This document shows positions 20,867 through 29,096 of a DNA stretch of 64,000 nt, piece after piece. Position numbers and translations under genes: made by a program. The notes beneath the pieces were generated by a model that worked only from the letters and a program-made list of their open reading frames with translations, had not been told where the DNA came from and ran no database searches. Source of the DNA: Micrococcus sp. (GTDB lineage Bacteria > Actinomycetota > Actinomycetes > Actinomycetales > Micrococcaceae); the NCBI GenBank assembly GCA_029961105.1, contig JASBVO010000021.1, positions 45,071 through 109,070 on the forward strand. Reading direction: 5' to 3'. Within the stretch, counting starts at the first letter, position 1, and each line of letters begins with the position of its first letter.

Positions 20867-20930
20867 CGCTCCACGTCACGGCGCCCGCGGCCTCCACGTC
20901 ACGGTGCCCGCGGCACCGGGACGTGGAGCG
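20867..20930. terminator. Convergent terminator with an internal 23-bp tandem repeat
   Basis: CGCTCCACGTC (20867-20877) pairs with GACGTGGAGCG (20920-20930), an 11-bp stem just after the kinase stop and before the convergent aroG stop. Inside, a 23-base unit beginning CTCCACGTCACGG is repeated at 20869-20891 and 20892-20914 with one base different, so alternative pairings with the right arm are possible. Confidence 0.65.
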
Positions 20931-20951
20931 ATCGCCGGCTTCCCGGCCGGC

Positions 20952-22355
20952 TCAGGGCCGCCGGCTGGACCGGGACAGCGCCTCGGTGACGAGGAACGCC
21001 ATCTCCAGGGACTGCTGGTGGTTCAGCCGGGGGTCCACGAGGGACTCGTATCGGTCGGCGAAGGCGGACTCGTCGATCGGATCGGAGCCACCGAGGCATT
21101 CGGCTACGTCATCGCCGGTCATCTCCACGTGCAGGCCGCCCGGGTAGGTACCCGCAGCGCGGTGGACCTCGAAGAAGCCCCGCACCTCGTCCATGACGTC
21201 GTCGAAACGGCGGGTCTTGTAGCCGTTGGCGGCGGTCACGGTGTTGCCGTGCATCGGGTCGGTGACCCACAGCGGGTTGGCGTCCGAGTCCCGTACCGCC
21301 TCGACCAGCGGGGGCAGGTTCTCCCGGATCTTCTCCGCGCCCATGCGGGTGATGAACGTCAGCCGCCCCGGCTCCCGCTCGGGATCAAGCTTGTCGATGA
21401 GCGCCAGGGCGTCCTCGGGCTTCGTGGAGGGCCCGAGCTTCACGCCGATCGGGTTGCGGACCTTGGAGAGGAACTCGACGTGGGCACCGTCCAGGTCACG
21501 GGTCCGCTCGCCGATCCACAGGAAGTGCCCGGACGTGGCGTACGGCAGGCCCGACCGCGAGTCGATGCGGGTCAGCGGCCGTTCGTAGTCCAGCAGCAGG
21601 GCCTCGTGGGCGGTGAAGAAGTCGGTGCGGCGCAGGGCCTCGAAGTCGGCCCCGGCTGCCTCCATGAACCTCACGGCGCGGTCGATCTCCTGGGCGATCT
21701 CCTCGTAGCGGGAGTAGGCCGGGTTCCTCATGAACCCCTGGTTCCAGGCGTGCACGGACCGCAGGTCCGCGAATCCGCCCTGGGTGAAGGCCCGGACCAG
21801 GTTGAGCGTCGAGGCCGAGGTGTTGTAGGCCTGCACCATCCGGCGCGGATCGTGGCGGCGCGACTCCGGGGTGAAGTCGAAGCCGTTGACGATCTCACCG
21901 CGGAAGGACGGCAGGGTCACGCCATCGCGCGTCTCGGTGTCCGAGGAACGGGGCTTGGCGAACTGGCCGGCCATCCGCCCCATCTTCACGACCGGCAGCG
22001 AGGCACCGTAGGTGAGCACCACGGCCATCTGCAGGATGGTCTTGACGCGCGCGCTGATCTTGTTGGCCGTGGCACCGGTGAAGGTCTCGGCGCAGTCACC
22101 GCCCTGGAGCAGGAACGCCTCGCCCCGGGCGGCCGCGGCCAGCTGCGTGCGCAGCACGTCGACCTCGCCGGCGAACACCAGCGGAGGGGCGGAGGACAGT
22201 TCCGCCATCACCTCGTCGAAGGCGTCCCGGTCCTCCCAGGTGGGCTGCTGGGAGATGGGCCTGTCCCGCCACGAGTCCAGGCCGGGATAGTCAGCAGCCC
22301 CGTTGGACTGGGCTGAGCCGAAGGCCGGGGTGTCGGTGCGGGGATCGGAAATCAT
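20952..22355 (-). CDS. aroG: 3-deoxy-7-phosphoheptulonate synthase, class II (DAHP synthase)
   Basis: DAHP synthase condenses phosphoenolpyruvate with erythrose 4-phosphate, the first step of aromatic amino acid synthesis. The 467-residue protein is class II (plant/mycobacterial AroG type): LVFAGEVDVLRTQLA, the metal and PEP-binding LLQGGDCAETF, GRMAGQFAKPRSSD, and the C-terminal WVTDPMHGNT and HVEMTGDDVAECLGG. The ATG at 22355 lies 6 bases after a minus-strand TACCCT box (22362-22367), so the mRNA is probably leaderless. Synteny matches Rv2178c. It is convergent with the kinase gene. Confidence 0.95.
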   Translation of the reverse strand: MISDPRTDTPAFGSAQSNGAADYPGLDSWRDRPISQQPTWEDRDAFDEVMAELSSAPPLVFAGEVDVLRTQLAAAARGEAFLLQGGDCAETFTGATANKISARVKTILQMAVVLTYGASLPVVKMGRMAGQFAKPRSSDTETRDGVTLPSFRGEIVNGFDFTPESRRHDPRRMVQAYNTSASTLNLVRAFTQGGFADLRSVHAWNQGFMRNPAYSRYEEIAQEIDRAVRFMEAAGADFEALRRTDFFTAHEALLLDYERPLTRIDSRSGLPYATSGHFLWIGERTRDLDGAHVEFLSKVRNPIGVKLGPSTKPEDALALIDKLDPEREPGRLTFITRMGAEKIRENLPPLVEAVRDSDANPLWVTDPMHGNTVTAANGYKTRRFDDVMDEVRGFFEVHRAAGTYPGGLHVEMTGDDVAECLGGSDPIDESAFADRYESLVDPRLNHQQSLEMAFLVTEALSRSSRRP

Positions 22356-22454
22356 GCTTCAAGGGTACGGAACGGTTCACGTCCCCACGTCCACGTGACG
22401 ATCTCCTACCGTCGCCGCGCGCGCGAGGCGCCCCGGGGCCGGACCGCTGGGCCC

Positions 22455-23162
22455 TCAGCCGGCGTCCCGGCCATCGGCCGGGGCCGCGTTCTTCACCGTG
22501 GCCGCGTACACGTCCACGTACTCCTGGCCGGACAGTCTCCGGATGGCCTCCATGACCTGGTCCGTGACCTGCCGTTCGACGAACCGATCGCCGGCGCGGT
22601 CGTAGTACTCGGAGAAGTCGAGCGGCGGGCCGAAGATCATCCCGACCCGGCGGATGTTCGGGATGGTCCGGCCGATCGGCTGGACTTTGTCCGTGCCGAT
22701 CATGGCGATCGGTACCACGGGGACCCTCGCGTTGAGCGCCAGCTTCGCCACCCCGAGCTTGCCCCGGTACAGCCGCCCGTCCGGACTGCGGGTGCCCTCC
22801 GGGTAGATGCCGAGCAGCTTGCCCTCCTGCAGCACCTCCAGGCCGGAGTGCAAGGAGTCCAGCGAGGCCTGGCCTCCGCCCCGGTCCATCGGCAGCTGGT
22901 TCGTGGCCTCGAAGAACCTACGGGTCAGCCAACCCTTGACACCCCGCCCCGTGAAGTACTCCTTCTTGGCCAGGAAGTGGACCTGACGGCTGAGCTGGGC
23001 CGGCATGAAGATCGAGTCGGACACCGAGAGGTGGTTGCTGGCCAGGATGGCCCCGCCCTCGTCGGGGACGTTGCCCAGGCCCTTCACCCAGGGCCGGAAC
23101 ACGAGGTTGGTCACGGGGGCCACCACGAAGGTCTTGGCGAACCAGTAGAACACGATGGTCAT
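22455..23162 (-). CDS. 1-acyl-sn-glycerol-3-phosphate acyltransferase (PlsC family)
   Basis: A membrane-associated acyltransferase of phospholipid synthesis. The 235-residue protein has an N-terminal hydrophobic segment, motif I NHLSVSDS (H-x4-D), motif II near FFEATNQLPMDRG, motif III YPEGTRSPDG and motif IV PVVPIAMIG. The order and spacing are those of the LPLAT family; the exact acyl acceptor is not determined. The start is the ATG at 23162 with GAGAGG immediately upstream. It is divergent from the hydrolase gene and corresponds in synteny to mycobacterial Rv2182c. Confidence 0.88.
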   Translation of the reverse strand: MTIVFYWFAKTFVVAPVTNLVFRPWVKGLGNVPDEGGAILASNHLSVSDSIFMPAQLSRQVHFLAKKEYFTGRGVKGWLTRRFFEATNQLPMDRGGGQASLDSLHSGLEVLQEGKLLGIYPEGTRSPDGRLYRGKLGVAKLALNARVPVVPIAMIGTDKVQPIGRTIPNIRRVGMIFGPPLDFSEYYDRAGDRFVERQVTDQVMEAIRRLSGQEYVDVYAATVKNAAPADGRDAG

Positions 23163-23239
23163 CCTCTCAGGCGGTGGCGTGGACCGATCCCCAGTCTAGG
23201 GAGCCCTCGCCGGTGGACCCGGACGCTACGCTATGGGGC

Positions 23240-24031
23240 ATGAACGCCCACCAGCGGGCGCTGTCCCTCCACGGCGCCGATGACGGCCCCCTGGCCGCGG
23301 CCGCCGGGCCCGGTTCCACGGGAGTCGCCCTGTTCCACGGGTTCACCTCGGGACCCGTCTCGGTGACCGGATGGGCCCGGGCCCTCGCCGCCGCCGGGGC
23401 CCACGTGGAGGTCCCGCTGCTGCCCGGTCACGGAACCCGGTGGCAGGACCTGGAGGACGTCACGGCCGACGACTGGCGGGCCACCGCCCGGGTCACGGTC
23501 GACCGCCTGCTGGCCGTCCACGACCGCGTGATCGTCGGCGGCCTGTCCATGGGCGGGGCCCTGGCCCTCGACGCCGCCGCGCACCGGCCGGTGTCCGGTG
23601 CCGTCGTCGTGAATCCGGGACTGCGCTTCGCCTCCCTGCTGGCACCGCTCGCGGGGCTGCTCAAGTTCGCCGTGCGCAGCGTGGCCCCGATCGCCAATGA
23701 CGCGGCGCGCCCGGGGGTGGACGAGCAGGCCTATCCGCGCACCCCCGTGGCCGCCGTCCAGCAGGTCGGCGCCCTGCAGTCCACCGCGCGCGCCGGGCTT
23801 CCGCGCATCCAGGCACCGGTGCTGGCCTTCCGGTCCAGCACCGACCACGTGGTGCCGCGGTCCTCCATGGACGTCCTCGGCCGAGGCCTGGCCGCCGGGC
23901 TGCTGACCGTGCGGCCGCTGTACAACAGCTATCACGTGGCCACCCTGGACTGGGACGCCGGCGTCATCGAGGACGAGACCGTCCGGTTCATCGCACCACT
24001 GGTGCCGCGACGGGTCCGGGTCCATGGCTGA
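23240..24031 (+). CDS. Alpha/beta hydrolase (carboxylesterase/monoacylglycerol-lipase type)
   Basis: The 263-residue cytoplasmic protein has the oxyanion region LFHGFTSGPVSV, the nucleophile elbow GLSMGGA (Ser), the Asp in SSTDHVVP and the His in NSYHVATLD, so a complete catalytic triad is present. The closest-looking class is Est30-type carboxylesterases; the natural substrate is unknown, though the neighbouring plsC suggests lipids. The ATG at 23240 was chosen over an upstream one at 23174 because TACGCT ends 7 bases before it (leaderless start) and conserved sequence begins soon after. Its stop overlaps the next gene by 8 bases. Confidence 0.82.
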   Translation: MNAHQRALSLHGADDGPLAAAAGPGSTGVALFHGFTSGPVSVTGWARALAAAGAHVEVPLLPGHGTRWQDLEDVTADDWRATARVTVDRLLAVHDRVIVGGLSMGGALALDAAAHRPVSGAVVVNPGLRFASLLAPLAGLLKFAVRSVAPIANDAARPGVDEQAYPRTPVAAVQQVGALQSTARAGLPRIQAPVLAFRSSTDHVVPRSSMDVLGRGLAAGLLTVRPLYNSYHVATLDWDAGVIEDETVRFIAPLVPRRVRVHG

Positions 24032-24515
24032 GCCACGGGACCGAGACGCCGAGGGCCGCGACCCCGAGCACCGGGACCGGGAGGACTTCGACCGCCAGTG
24101 GCAGGAGATCGTCGCCGGGCTGGGACCCCTGGACGTCAGCGCCCGGGACGCCGAACGGATGGCCGGGGCCGAACCGGCCGGCCCGGACCCGGCCACCGCG
24201 GACCGGGATGAGGCCCCCGCCCCCGACGGGGGCCGGGGGCCACGCGACTACGCGGTGGACGAGGACGACGGGGACTTCGTCCCGCCCGAGCCCCCCGCGC
24301 TCGGCTCCGGGAATCCGGCCATCGTGCTGAGCATGATCGGGGTGGCCGGGGCACCGGCCGGCCTGCTGCTCACGGCGATCTTCTGGCCCGCCGCCCCGGG
24401 CGTCGTGCTCGCGGTGCTGGTGGCCGCGTTCATGGCGGGCGCCGTCGGGCTGTTCTTCGCGCTGCCGCGGGACGCCGACCGGGACGGGCCCGGCGATGAC
24501 GGGGCCCGGGTCTGA
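24024..24515 (+). CDS. Conserved actinobacterial membrane protein of unknown function
   Basis: The 163-residue product has a highly charged, Asp/Arg/Pro-rich N-terminal half (with DFDRQWQEIVAGLG as the only ordered-looking stretch) and two membrane spans near residues 103-120 and 124-147, followed by a short charged tail. No enzymatic motif is seen. It overlaps the hydrolase gene and is probably cotranscribed with it. No function is proposed. Confidence 0.72.
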   Translation: MAEPRDRDAEGRDPEHRDREDFDRQWQEIVAGLGPLDVSARDAERMAGAEPAGPDPATADRDEAPAPDGGRGPRDYAVDEDDGDFVPPEPPALGSGNPAIVLSMIGVAGAPAGLLLTAIFWPAAPGVVLAVLVAAFMAGAVGLFFALPRDADRDGPGDDGARV

Positions 24516-24528
24516 ACCCGTAGCCCGG

Positions 24529-25620
24529 TCAGTTCCCCCCGGTGGCCGACGAACCGGTGACGGACCAGCCGGCCCGCTCCAGCGCCACCCCGGCCGCACC
24601 GAGCCATCCGGCCCGGTTGCCCAGGCTCGCCACCGTCACCGGCGGGACCGGCCGTCGCCGCCCCCCGGGGATGTGACGGGCCAGCTCGGCGCGGGCGGGA
24701 TCCAGCAACAGGTCCCCGGCCACGGCGACGCCGCCACCGATGACGAAGCGGGTGGGATCCAGAACGGCGGCCAGCGTGGCCAGCCCGCGCCCGAGCCACC
24801 GCCCCGTCTCCTGTACGGCCCGCACTCCGCGCGGATCGCCGGACAGGGCGTCGTCCAGCGCAGGCCGTGCGGAGGCGTGCCCGGCACGGGCGGCGAGCGC
24901 CTCCGCGGAGACGAGGAGTTCCCAGCAGCCGGTGTTGCCGCAGGGGCACGGCAGCCCCGAGGGGTCCACGGTCATGTGCCCGTACTCCCCGGCCATGCCG
25001 TGGGCACCGATGTCCACGGCGCCGTCCTGCACCAGCGCGCCGCCGATGCCGGTGCCGATGGCGACCATCACCATCCGGTCCGGCCTGGCGGGACGGGCCG
25101 GGTCCGCCGACGGCATACCCGGATCCCCCAGCCGGGCCTCCGCCCAGGCCGCGGCATCGGCGTCGTTGACGACGGCGGGCACCGGGACACCGTCGAGGGG
25201 CCGCGGGAGGGCTGCTTCCGCGGCGAGGGGCAGTCCGGTCGCCTTCGCCAGGGCGGCGCCCAGATCCGCCGGCAGCGGACGGTGGCGCCATCCCATCAGG
25301 TGCGGGCTGAAGACAGCCGCGCCGCTGTCCGGGTCGATCCAGGCCGCTGCGGAGACACCCCACACCACCGGCAGTCCCGGCCAGGCGGTGTCCAGCCTCC
25401 CGAACAGGTCCCGTGCCGTGCGCGCACACAGGGCGGTCAGTCCCGCGCCGTCGGCTTCGAGGTGATGATTGACCCGGACCTCCGACAGGAACGGCTCCAA
25501 GCGCCCGCGGGCATCCAGCAGGACCGCCCCGGCCTTGACGGCTCCACCGCCCACGTCCAGGCCGAGGGCCGCTGCCACCGGCGCTGCCCGTCCCGCCGAA
25601 CCGCCCATGCCCTGGCCCAT
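24529..25620 (-). CDS. ROK-family sugar kinase (glucokinase-like)
   Basis: A cytoplasmic sugar kinase. The 363-residue protein has the phosphate-1 loop LGLDVGGGAVKAGAV, catalytic Asp in VVNDADAAAWAE, the ATP loop IGTGIGGALV, the ROK sugar-binding GEYGHM and the zinc motif CPCGNTGCWE. Glucose is the most likely substrate because of the GEYGHMTVDP pattern, but fructose or other hexoses are possible. An ATG at 25620 is used; a TTG at 25653 would add 11 residues. It is convergent with the preceding membrane-protein gene and divergent from the acyl-CoA synthetase gene. Confidence 0.87.
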   Translation of the reverse strand: MGQGMGGSAGRAAPVAAALGLDVGGGAVKAGAVLLDARGRLEPFLSEVRVNHHLEADGAGLTALCARTARDLFGRLDTAWPGLPVVWGVSAAAWIDPDSGAAVFSPHLMGWRHRPLPADLGAALAKATGLPLAAEAALPRPLDGVPVPAVVNDADAAAWAEARLGDPGMPSADPARPARPDRMVMVAIGTGIGGALVQDGAVDIGAHGMAGEYGHMTVDPSGLPCPCGNTGCWELLVSAEALAARAGHASARPALDDALSGDPRGVRAVQETGRWLGRGLATLAAVLDPTRFVIGGGVAVAGDLLLDPARAELARHIPGGRRRPVPPVTVASLGNRAGWLGAAGVALERAGWSVTGSSATGGN

Positions 25621-25646
25621 CGCCCTTCCGCCGGTTCGCCGTCCTG

Positions 25647-25676
25647 CTGACAACCGAAGTTACCCACGAGTAGAAT
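25647..25676 (+). promoter_or_regulatory. Promoter for the FadD15-like gene
   Basis: CTGACA (25647-25652) and TAGAAT (25671-25676) are separated by 18 bases. A GTG at 25684 would be a leaderless start in the same frame, but conserved protein sequence only begins at the TTG at 25819, leaving a leader of about 135 bases. Confidence 0.6.
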
Positions 25677-25818
25677 CACGCCTGTGGCGCAGGACACACC
25701 AGCCGGGGCCTCTCCGGTAGGGTCGGAGGTCACGGGGACCCCCCGCCCCGGGGCATGCTGTACCCAGGACCACCACTCTGCCATGCAGGCTGCCACCGTC
25801 GATCACCAGGAGCGCACG

Positions 25819-27636
25819 TTGAAGGAATACATCTCCCCTCCCGTCGTGGACGTACCCCAGGACATGAACATCACCGACCTCCTGGAACAACAGGTCCTGG
25901 CCGATCCGCGGCGGCCCCTGTTCGCGCGGCAGGCCTCCCCGGGGCAGTGGAGCGATGTCAGCTCCAGCGAGTTCCGCGATGATGTCCGCACCCTCGCCCG
26001 GGGACTGGCCGCCGCCGGCCTGGAGCCGGGCGACAGGATCGGGATCATGGCGCCCACCCGCTACGAGTGGACCCTGATGGACGTGGCCATCTGGTACGCC
26101 GGCGCCGTCACCGTCCCGATCTACGAGACGTCCTCCCCCAGCCAGGTGGCCTGGATCCTCTCGGACGCGCAGGTGCGCGCGGTCGTGTGTGACACCTCCC
26201 GGCACCGGGGCATCGTGGACACCGCCATCCGCCAGGAGCAGCTGGACCCGCTGGTCGGCTGCTGGCTGATCGAGGACGACGGGCTCGACGACCTGCGCCG
26301 GCTGGCCGACCACGGCCCGGACGAGGCCGCCATGGAGTCCCGCCGTTGCGCTGCGACCCTCGAGGACCTGGCGACCATCATCTACACCTCGGGTACCACC
26401 GGCAGGCCGAAGGGCTGCGAGCTGACCCACGGCAACTTCGCGGAGCTGAGCCTGCAGACCCTGGCCACGGACCTGGGGACCGTCGTCAATGCCCGGTCCA
26501 GCACCGTGATGTTCATCCCCCTGGCCCACGTGTTCGCCCGGTTCATCTCCGTGCTGGCGCTGGCGGCCGGCACCAAGGTGGGCCATACCGCTGACATCAA
26601 GCAGCTCGTCCCGGACCTGCAGTCCTTCCGACCGACGTTCCTGCTGGCCGTCCCCCGGGTGTTCGAGAAGGTCTACAACTCCGCACAGCTCAAGGCCGAG
26701 ACCGGGGGCAAGGGCAAGGTCTTCGCGGCCGGCGCCCGGACCGCCATCGAGTACTCCCAGGCCAAGAGCAGGGGCAGGGTCCCGCTGGTGCTCCGCGTCA
26801 GGCACGCACTGTTCGAGAAGCTGCTCTACGGCAAGATCCGTGCCGCCATGGGTGGGCGGGTCGCCCACGCGGTGTCCGGCGGCGGCCCCCTGGGAGCGCG
26901 CCTGGGCCACTTCTTCCACGGGATCGGCGTCAACATCATGGAAGGCTACGGCCTGACCGAGACCACGGCCCCGGTGACGGTCAACGTCCCGTCCGCCGTG
27001 AAGATCGGCACCGTCGGCCAGCCGCTCCCCGGCAACGGGGTGCGCATCGCCGACGACGGGGAGATCCTCGCCCGCGGCGTGTGCGTGATGCGGGCGTACC
27101 ACAACCGTCCGGACGTCACCGGGAAGGAGCTGGTGGACGGCTGGCTGCACACCGGGGACATCGGTGACCTGGACGACGAGGGGTACCTCACCATCACCGG
27201 GCGGAAGAAGGAGATCATCGTCACGGCGTCCGGCAAGAACGTGGTGCCGGCCCAGCTGGAGGACCAGATCCGCGCCGACGCGGTGGTCTCCCAGTGCGTC
27301 GTCGTGGGAGACCAGCGGCCCTTCGTGTCCGCCCTCGTCACCCTGGACGCGGACATCCTGCCCACCTGGCTGGGCCAGCACGGAATCCCCGCGGACACCC
27401 CGATGGAGGAACTCGCCACGCACCCTGTCGTCCTCGACCACGTCCAGTCGGTGATCGACCGGGCGAACGAGTCGGTGTCCCAGGCGGAGTCGATCCGGGC
27501 GTTCCGGATCGCCCCGGTGGACTTCTCCATCGAGTCCGGCCAGATGACCCCGTCCCTGAAGATCAGGCGCGACGTCGTCCTCGAGGACTTCGAGCCGCTC
27601 GTGGCCGAGATCTACGGGGCTCCCAAGCCCGTCTGA
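25819..27636 (+). CDS. Long-chain fatty-acid--CoA ligase, FadD15 type
   Basis: The enzyme activates long-chain fatty acids to acyl-CoA. The 605-residue protein shows the AMP-binding P-loop YTSGTTGRPKGCELTHGN, the VPRVFEKVYN segment, the A5 motif EGYGLTETTAPV, HTGDIGDLDDEGYLTITGRKKEIIV and the C-terminal catalytic-lysine region near SLKIRRDVV. The TTG at 25819 (KEYISPPVVD) is preceded by CAGGAG at 8 bases and matches the N-terminus of mycobacterial FadD15 (Rv2187); in-frame alternatives are ATG 25783 and GTG 25684. Position in the Rv2174-Rv2187 block supports the assignment. It is convergent with mtr. Confidence 0.9.
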   Translation: MKEYISPPVVDVPQDMNITDLLEQQVLADPRRPLFARQASPGQWSDVSSSEFRDDVRTLARGLAAAGLEPGDRIGIMAPTRYEWTLMDVAIWYAGAVTVPIYETSSPSQVAWILSDAQVRAVVCDTSRHRGIVDTAIRQEQLDPLVGCWLIEDDGLDDLRRLADHGPDEAAMESRRCAATLEDLATIIYTSGTTGRPKGCELTHGNFAELSLQTLATDLGTVVNARSSTVMFIPLAHVFARFISVLALAAGTKVGHTADIKQLVPDLQSFRPTFLLAVPRVFEKVYNSAQLKAETGGKGKVFAAGARTAIEYSQAKSRGRVPLVLRVRHALFEKLLYGKIRAAMGGRVAHAVSGGGPLGARLGHFFHGIGVNIMEGYGLTETTAPVTVNVPSAVKIGTVGQPLPGNGVRIADDGEILARGVCVMRAYHNRPDVTGKELVDGWLHTGDIGDLDDEGYLTITGRKKEIIVTASGKNVVPAQLEDQIRADAVVSQCVVVGDQRPFVSALVTLDADILPTWLGQHGIPADTPMEELATHPVVLDHVQSVIDRANESVSQAESIRAFRIAPVDFSIESGQMTPSLKIRRDVVLEDFEPLVAEIYGAPKPV

Positions 27637-27638
27637 CC

Positions 27639-29060
27639 CTAGAGGAGGCCGCTGTCCGGGACATCGAGCCCGAGCAGCGCGTTCTCCACGACCTCGGTCA
27701 GGGCCGGGTGGATCCAGTACTGGCCGCGGGCCATGGAGTGCGCGTCCAGGCCCATGCTCATGGCCTGTACCAGTGGCTGGATCAGGTTCGGGGCGTCCCG
27801 GCCGATCAGGTGCGCCCCGAGGAGCCGGCCCGTCTGGCGGTCGGCGATGACCTTGCACAGGGAGGTGCCGTCCTCCATCGCCCAGCCGTAGGCGACGTCG
27901 CCGTAGTTCTGCTCCTTGACGGTGATCCGGTCCGCACCGTACTGCTCGACCGCCTCCGCCTCGGTCAGCCCGGCCGCGGCCACCTGCGGCCGGGAGAACA
28001 CCGCCGAGGGCACCGGCCCGAGCGTGTTCCGCCGCAGGTCGTCGGGGTGTTCCAGGTTGTGGCTGACCACCCGCTGGTCATGGTTGGCCACGTGCTTGAG
28101 CTGCTGGGCACTGGAGACGTCGCCCAGGGCCCACAGCCCGGGCACCGGTTCGCCGCCGGAGAGCAGCCGCTGATAGTCGTCGACGGCGAGTCGCCCGTCC
28201 GGATGCAGGTCCAGGCCGGCGGCGGCCGGGTCCAGGCGGTCACTGTTGGGGACGCGGCCGTAGGCGATCAGGACGGCCTCGGCGTCCACCTCCCAGGTGG
28301 TGTTGGTGGGTCCGTCGAAATGAACGGTCACCCACCCGTCCAGGCCCTCCTCGATGTGGGAGAGGGTCCAGCCCGTCTCGACCCGCCACTGCGTCGAGGC
28401 CAGTTCGGTGAACCGCTCGGAGATGGTCGCGTCGTGATGGCGCAGCAGCTTCGGCGAGCGGTTCACCTGGACCACGGAGGAGCCCAGTCCGGAGAAGATC
28501 GCGGCGAACTCGGCGGCGATGTACCCGCCACCGAGCACGACGATCCGCTCGGGCAGCCGGGGCAGGCGCATCACCGTGTCCGAGGTGTGGACCTGCGGCA
28601 GGTCGCTGCCGGGGACCGAGGGGACGACCGCCCGTGAGCCCGCGGCGACCACGATGTCCTGGGCCTCCAGGACCCGCCCGCTGGCCGTGGTCAGCTGGTG
28701 GGTCCCGGAGAAGCGCGTCTCCTCCTGGATGACCGTGGTGTTCGGCAGCTCCACGTCCCGATAGCGCAGTCCCCCCGCGGAGATGGCATCGATGCGCGTG
28801 AAGATCCGGTCCCGGATCCCCGCCCAGTCGGTCCCGCCGATCCCCAGGTCCACGCCGAGCCGGCTGGCCTCCTCGGGGACCATGGCCAGCGACGCCGGGT
28901 AGGCGAACATCTTCGTGGGGATGCAGCCGACGTTGAGGCAGGTGCCCCCGAACGTGCCGGAGTCGATGATGGCCACGCGCTTGTCGTCCCAGTAGGGGGT
29001 GACCAGCGAGTTGCCGGAGCCGGAGCCGATGATGGCGAGGTCGTAGGTTTCGGTGCCCAT
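27639..29060 (-). CDS. mtr: Mycothione reductase
   Basis: Mycothione reductase uses NADPH to reduce mycothiol disulfide and so maintains the main actinobacterial thiol. The 473-residue protein belongs to the class I disulfide oxidoreductases: FAD loop IGSGSGNSLV, redox-active disulfide GGTCLNVGCIPTKM, NADPH loop VLGGGYIAAEFAAIF and the C-terminal His-Glu pair in WIHPALTEVVENALL. The atypical FAD loop (GSGSGNS) and overall sequence distinguish it from lipoamide dehydrogenase. The ATG at 29060 lies 7 bases after a minus-strand TAGGCT box (29068-29073), suggesting a leaderless mRNA. Confidence 0.92.
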   Translation of the reverse strand: MGTETYDLAIIGSGSGNSLVTPYWDDKRVAIIDSGTFGGTCLNVGCIPTKMFAYPASLAMVPEEASRLGVDLGIGGTDWAGIRDRIFTRIDAISAGGLRYRDVELPNTTVIQEETRFSGTHQLTTASGRVLEAQDIVVAAGSRAVVPSVPGSDLPQVHTSDTVMRLPRLPERIVVLGGGYIAAEFAAIFSGLGSSVVQVNRSPKLLRHHDATISERFTELASTQWRVETGWTLSHIEEGLDGWVTVHFDGPTNTTWEVDAEAVLIAYGRVPNSDRLDPAAAGLDLHPDGRLAVDDYQRLLSGGEPVPGLWALGDVSSAQQLKHVANHDQRVVSHNLEHPDDLRRNTLGPVPSAVFSRPQVAAAGLTEAEAVEQYGADRITVKEQNYGDVAYGWAMEDGTSLCKVIADRQTGRLLGAHLIGRDAPNLIQPLVQAMSMGLDAHSMARGQYWIHPALTEVVENALLGLDVPDSGLL

Positions 29061-29096
29061 GGCTCTCAGCCTAAGGCTCCGCGCGGACCGCCCCGG

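Noticed and set aside
25684..25818. A leaderless GTG start at 25684 for the FadD15-like gene
   Set aside because: The added 45 residues lack similarity to known FadD15 N-termini, whereas TTG 25819 has a ribosome site and begins where conservation begins.
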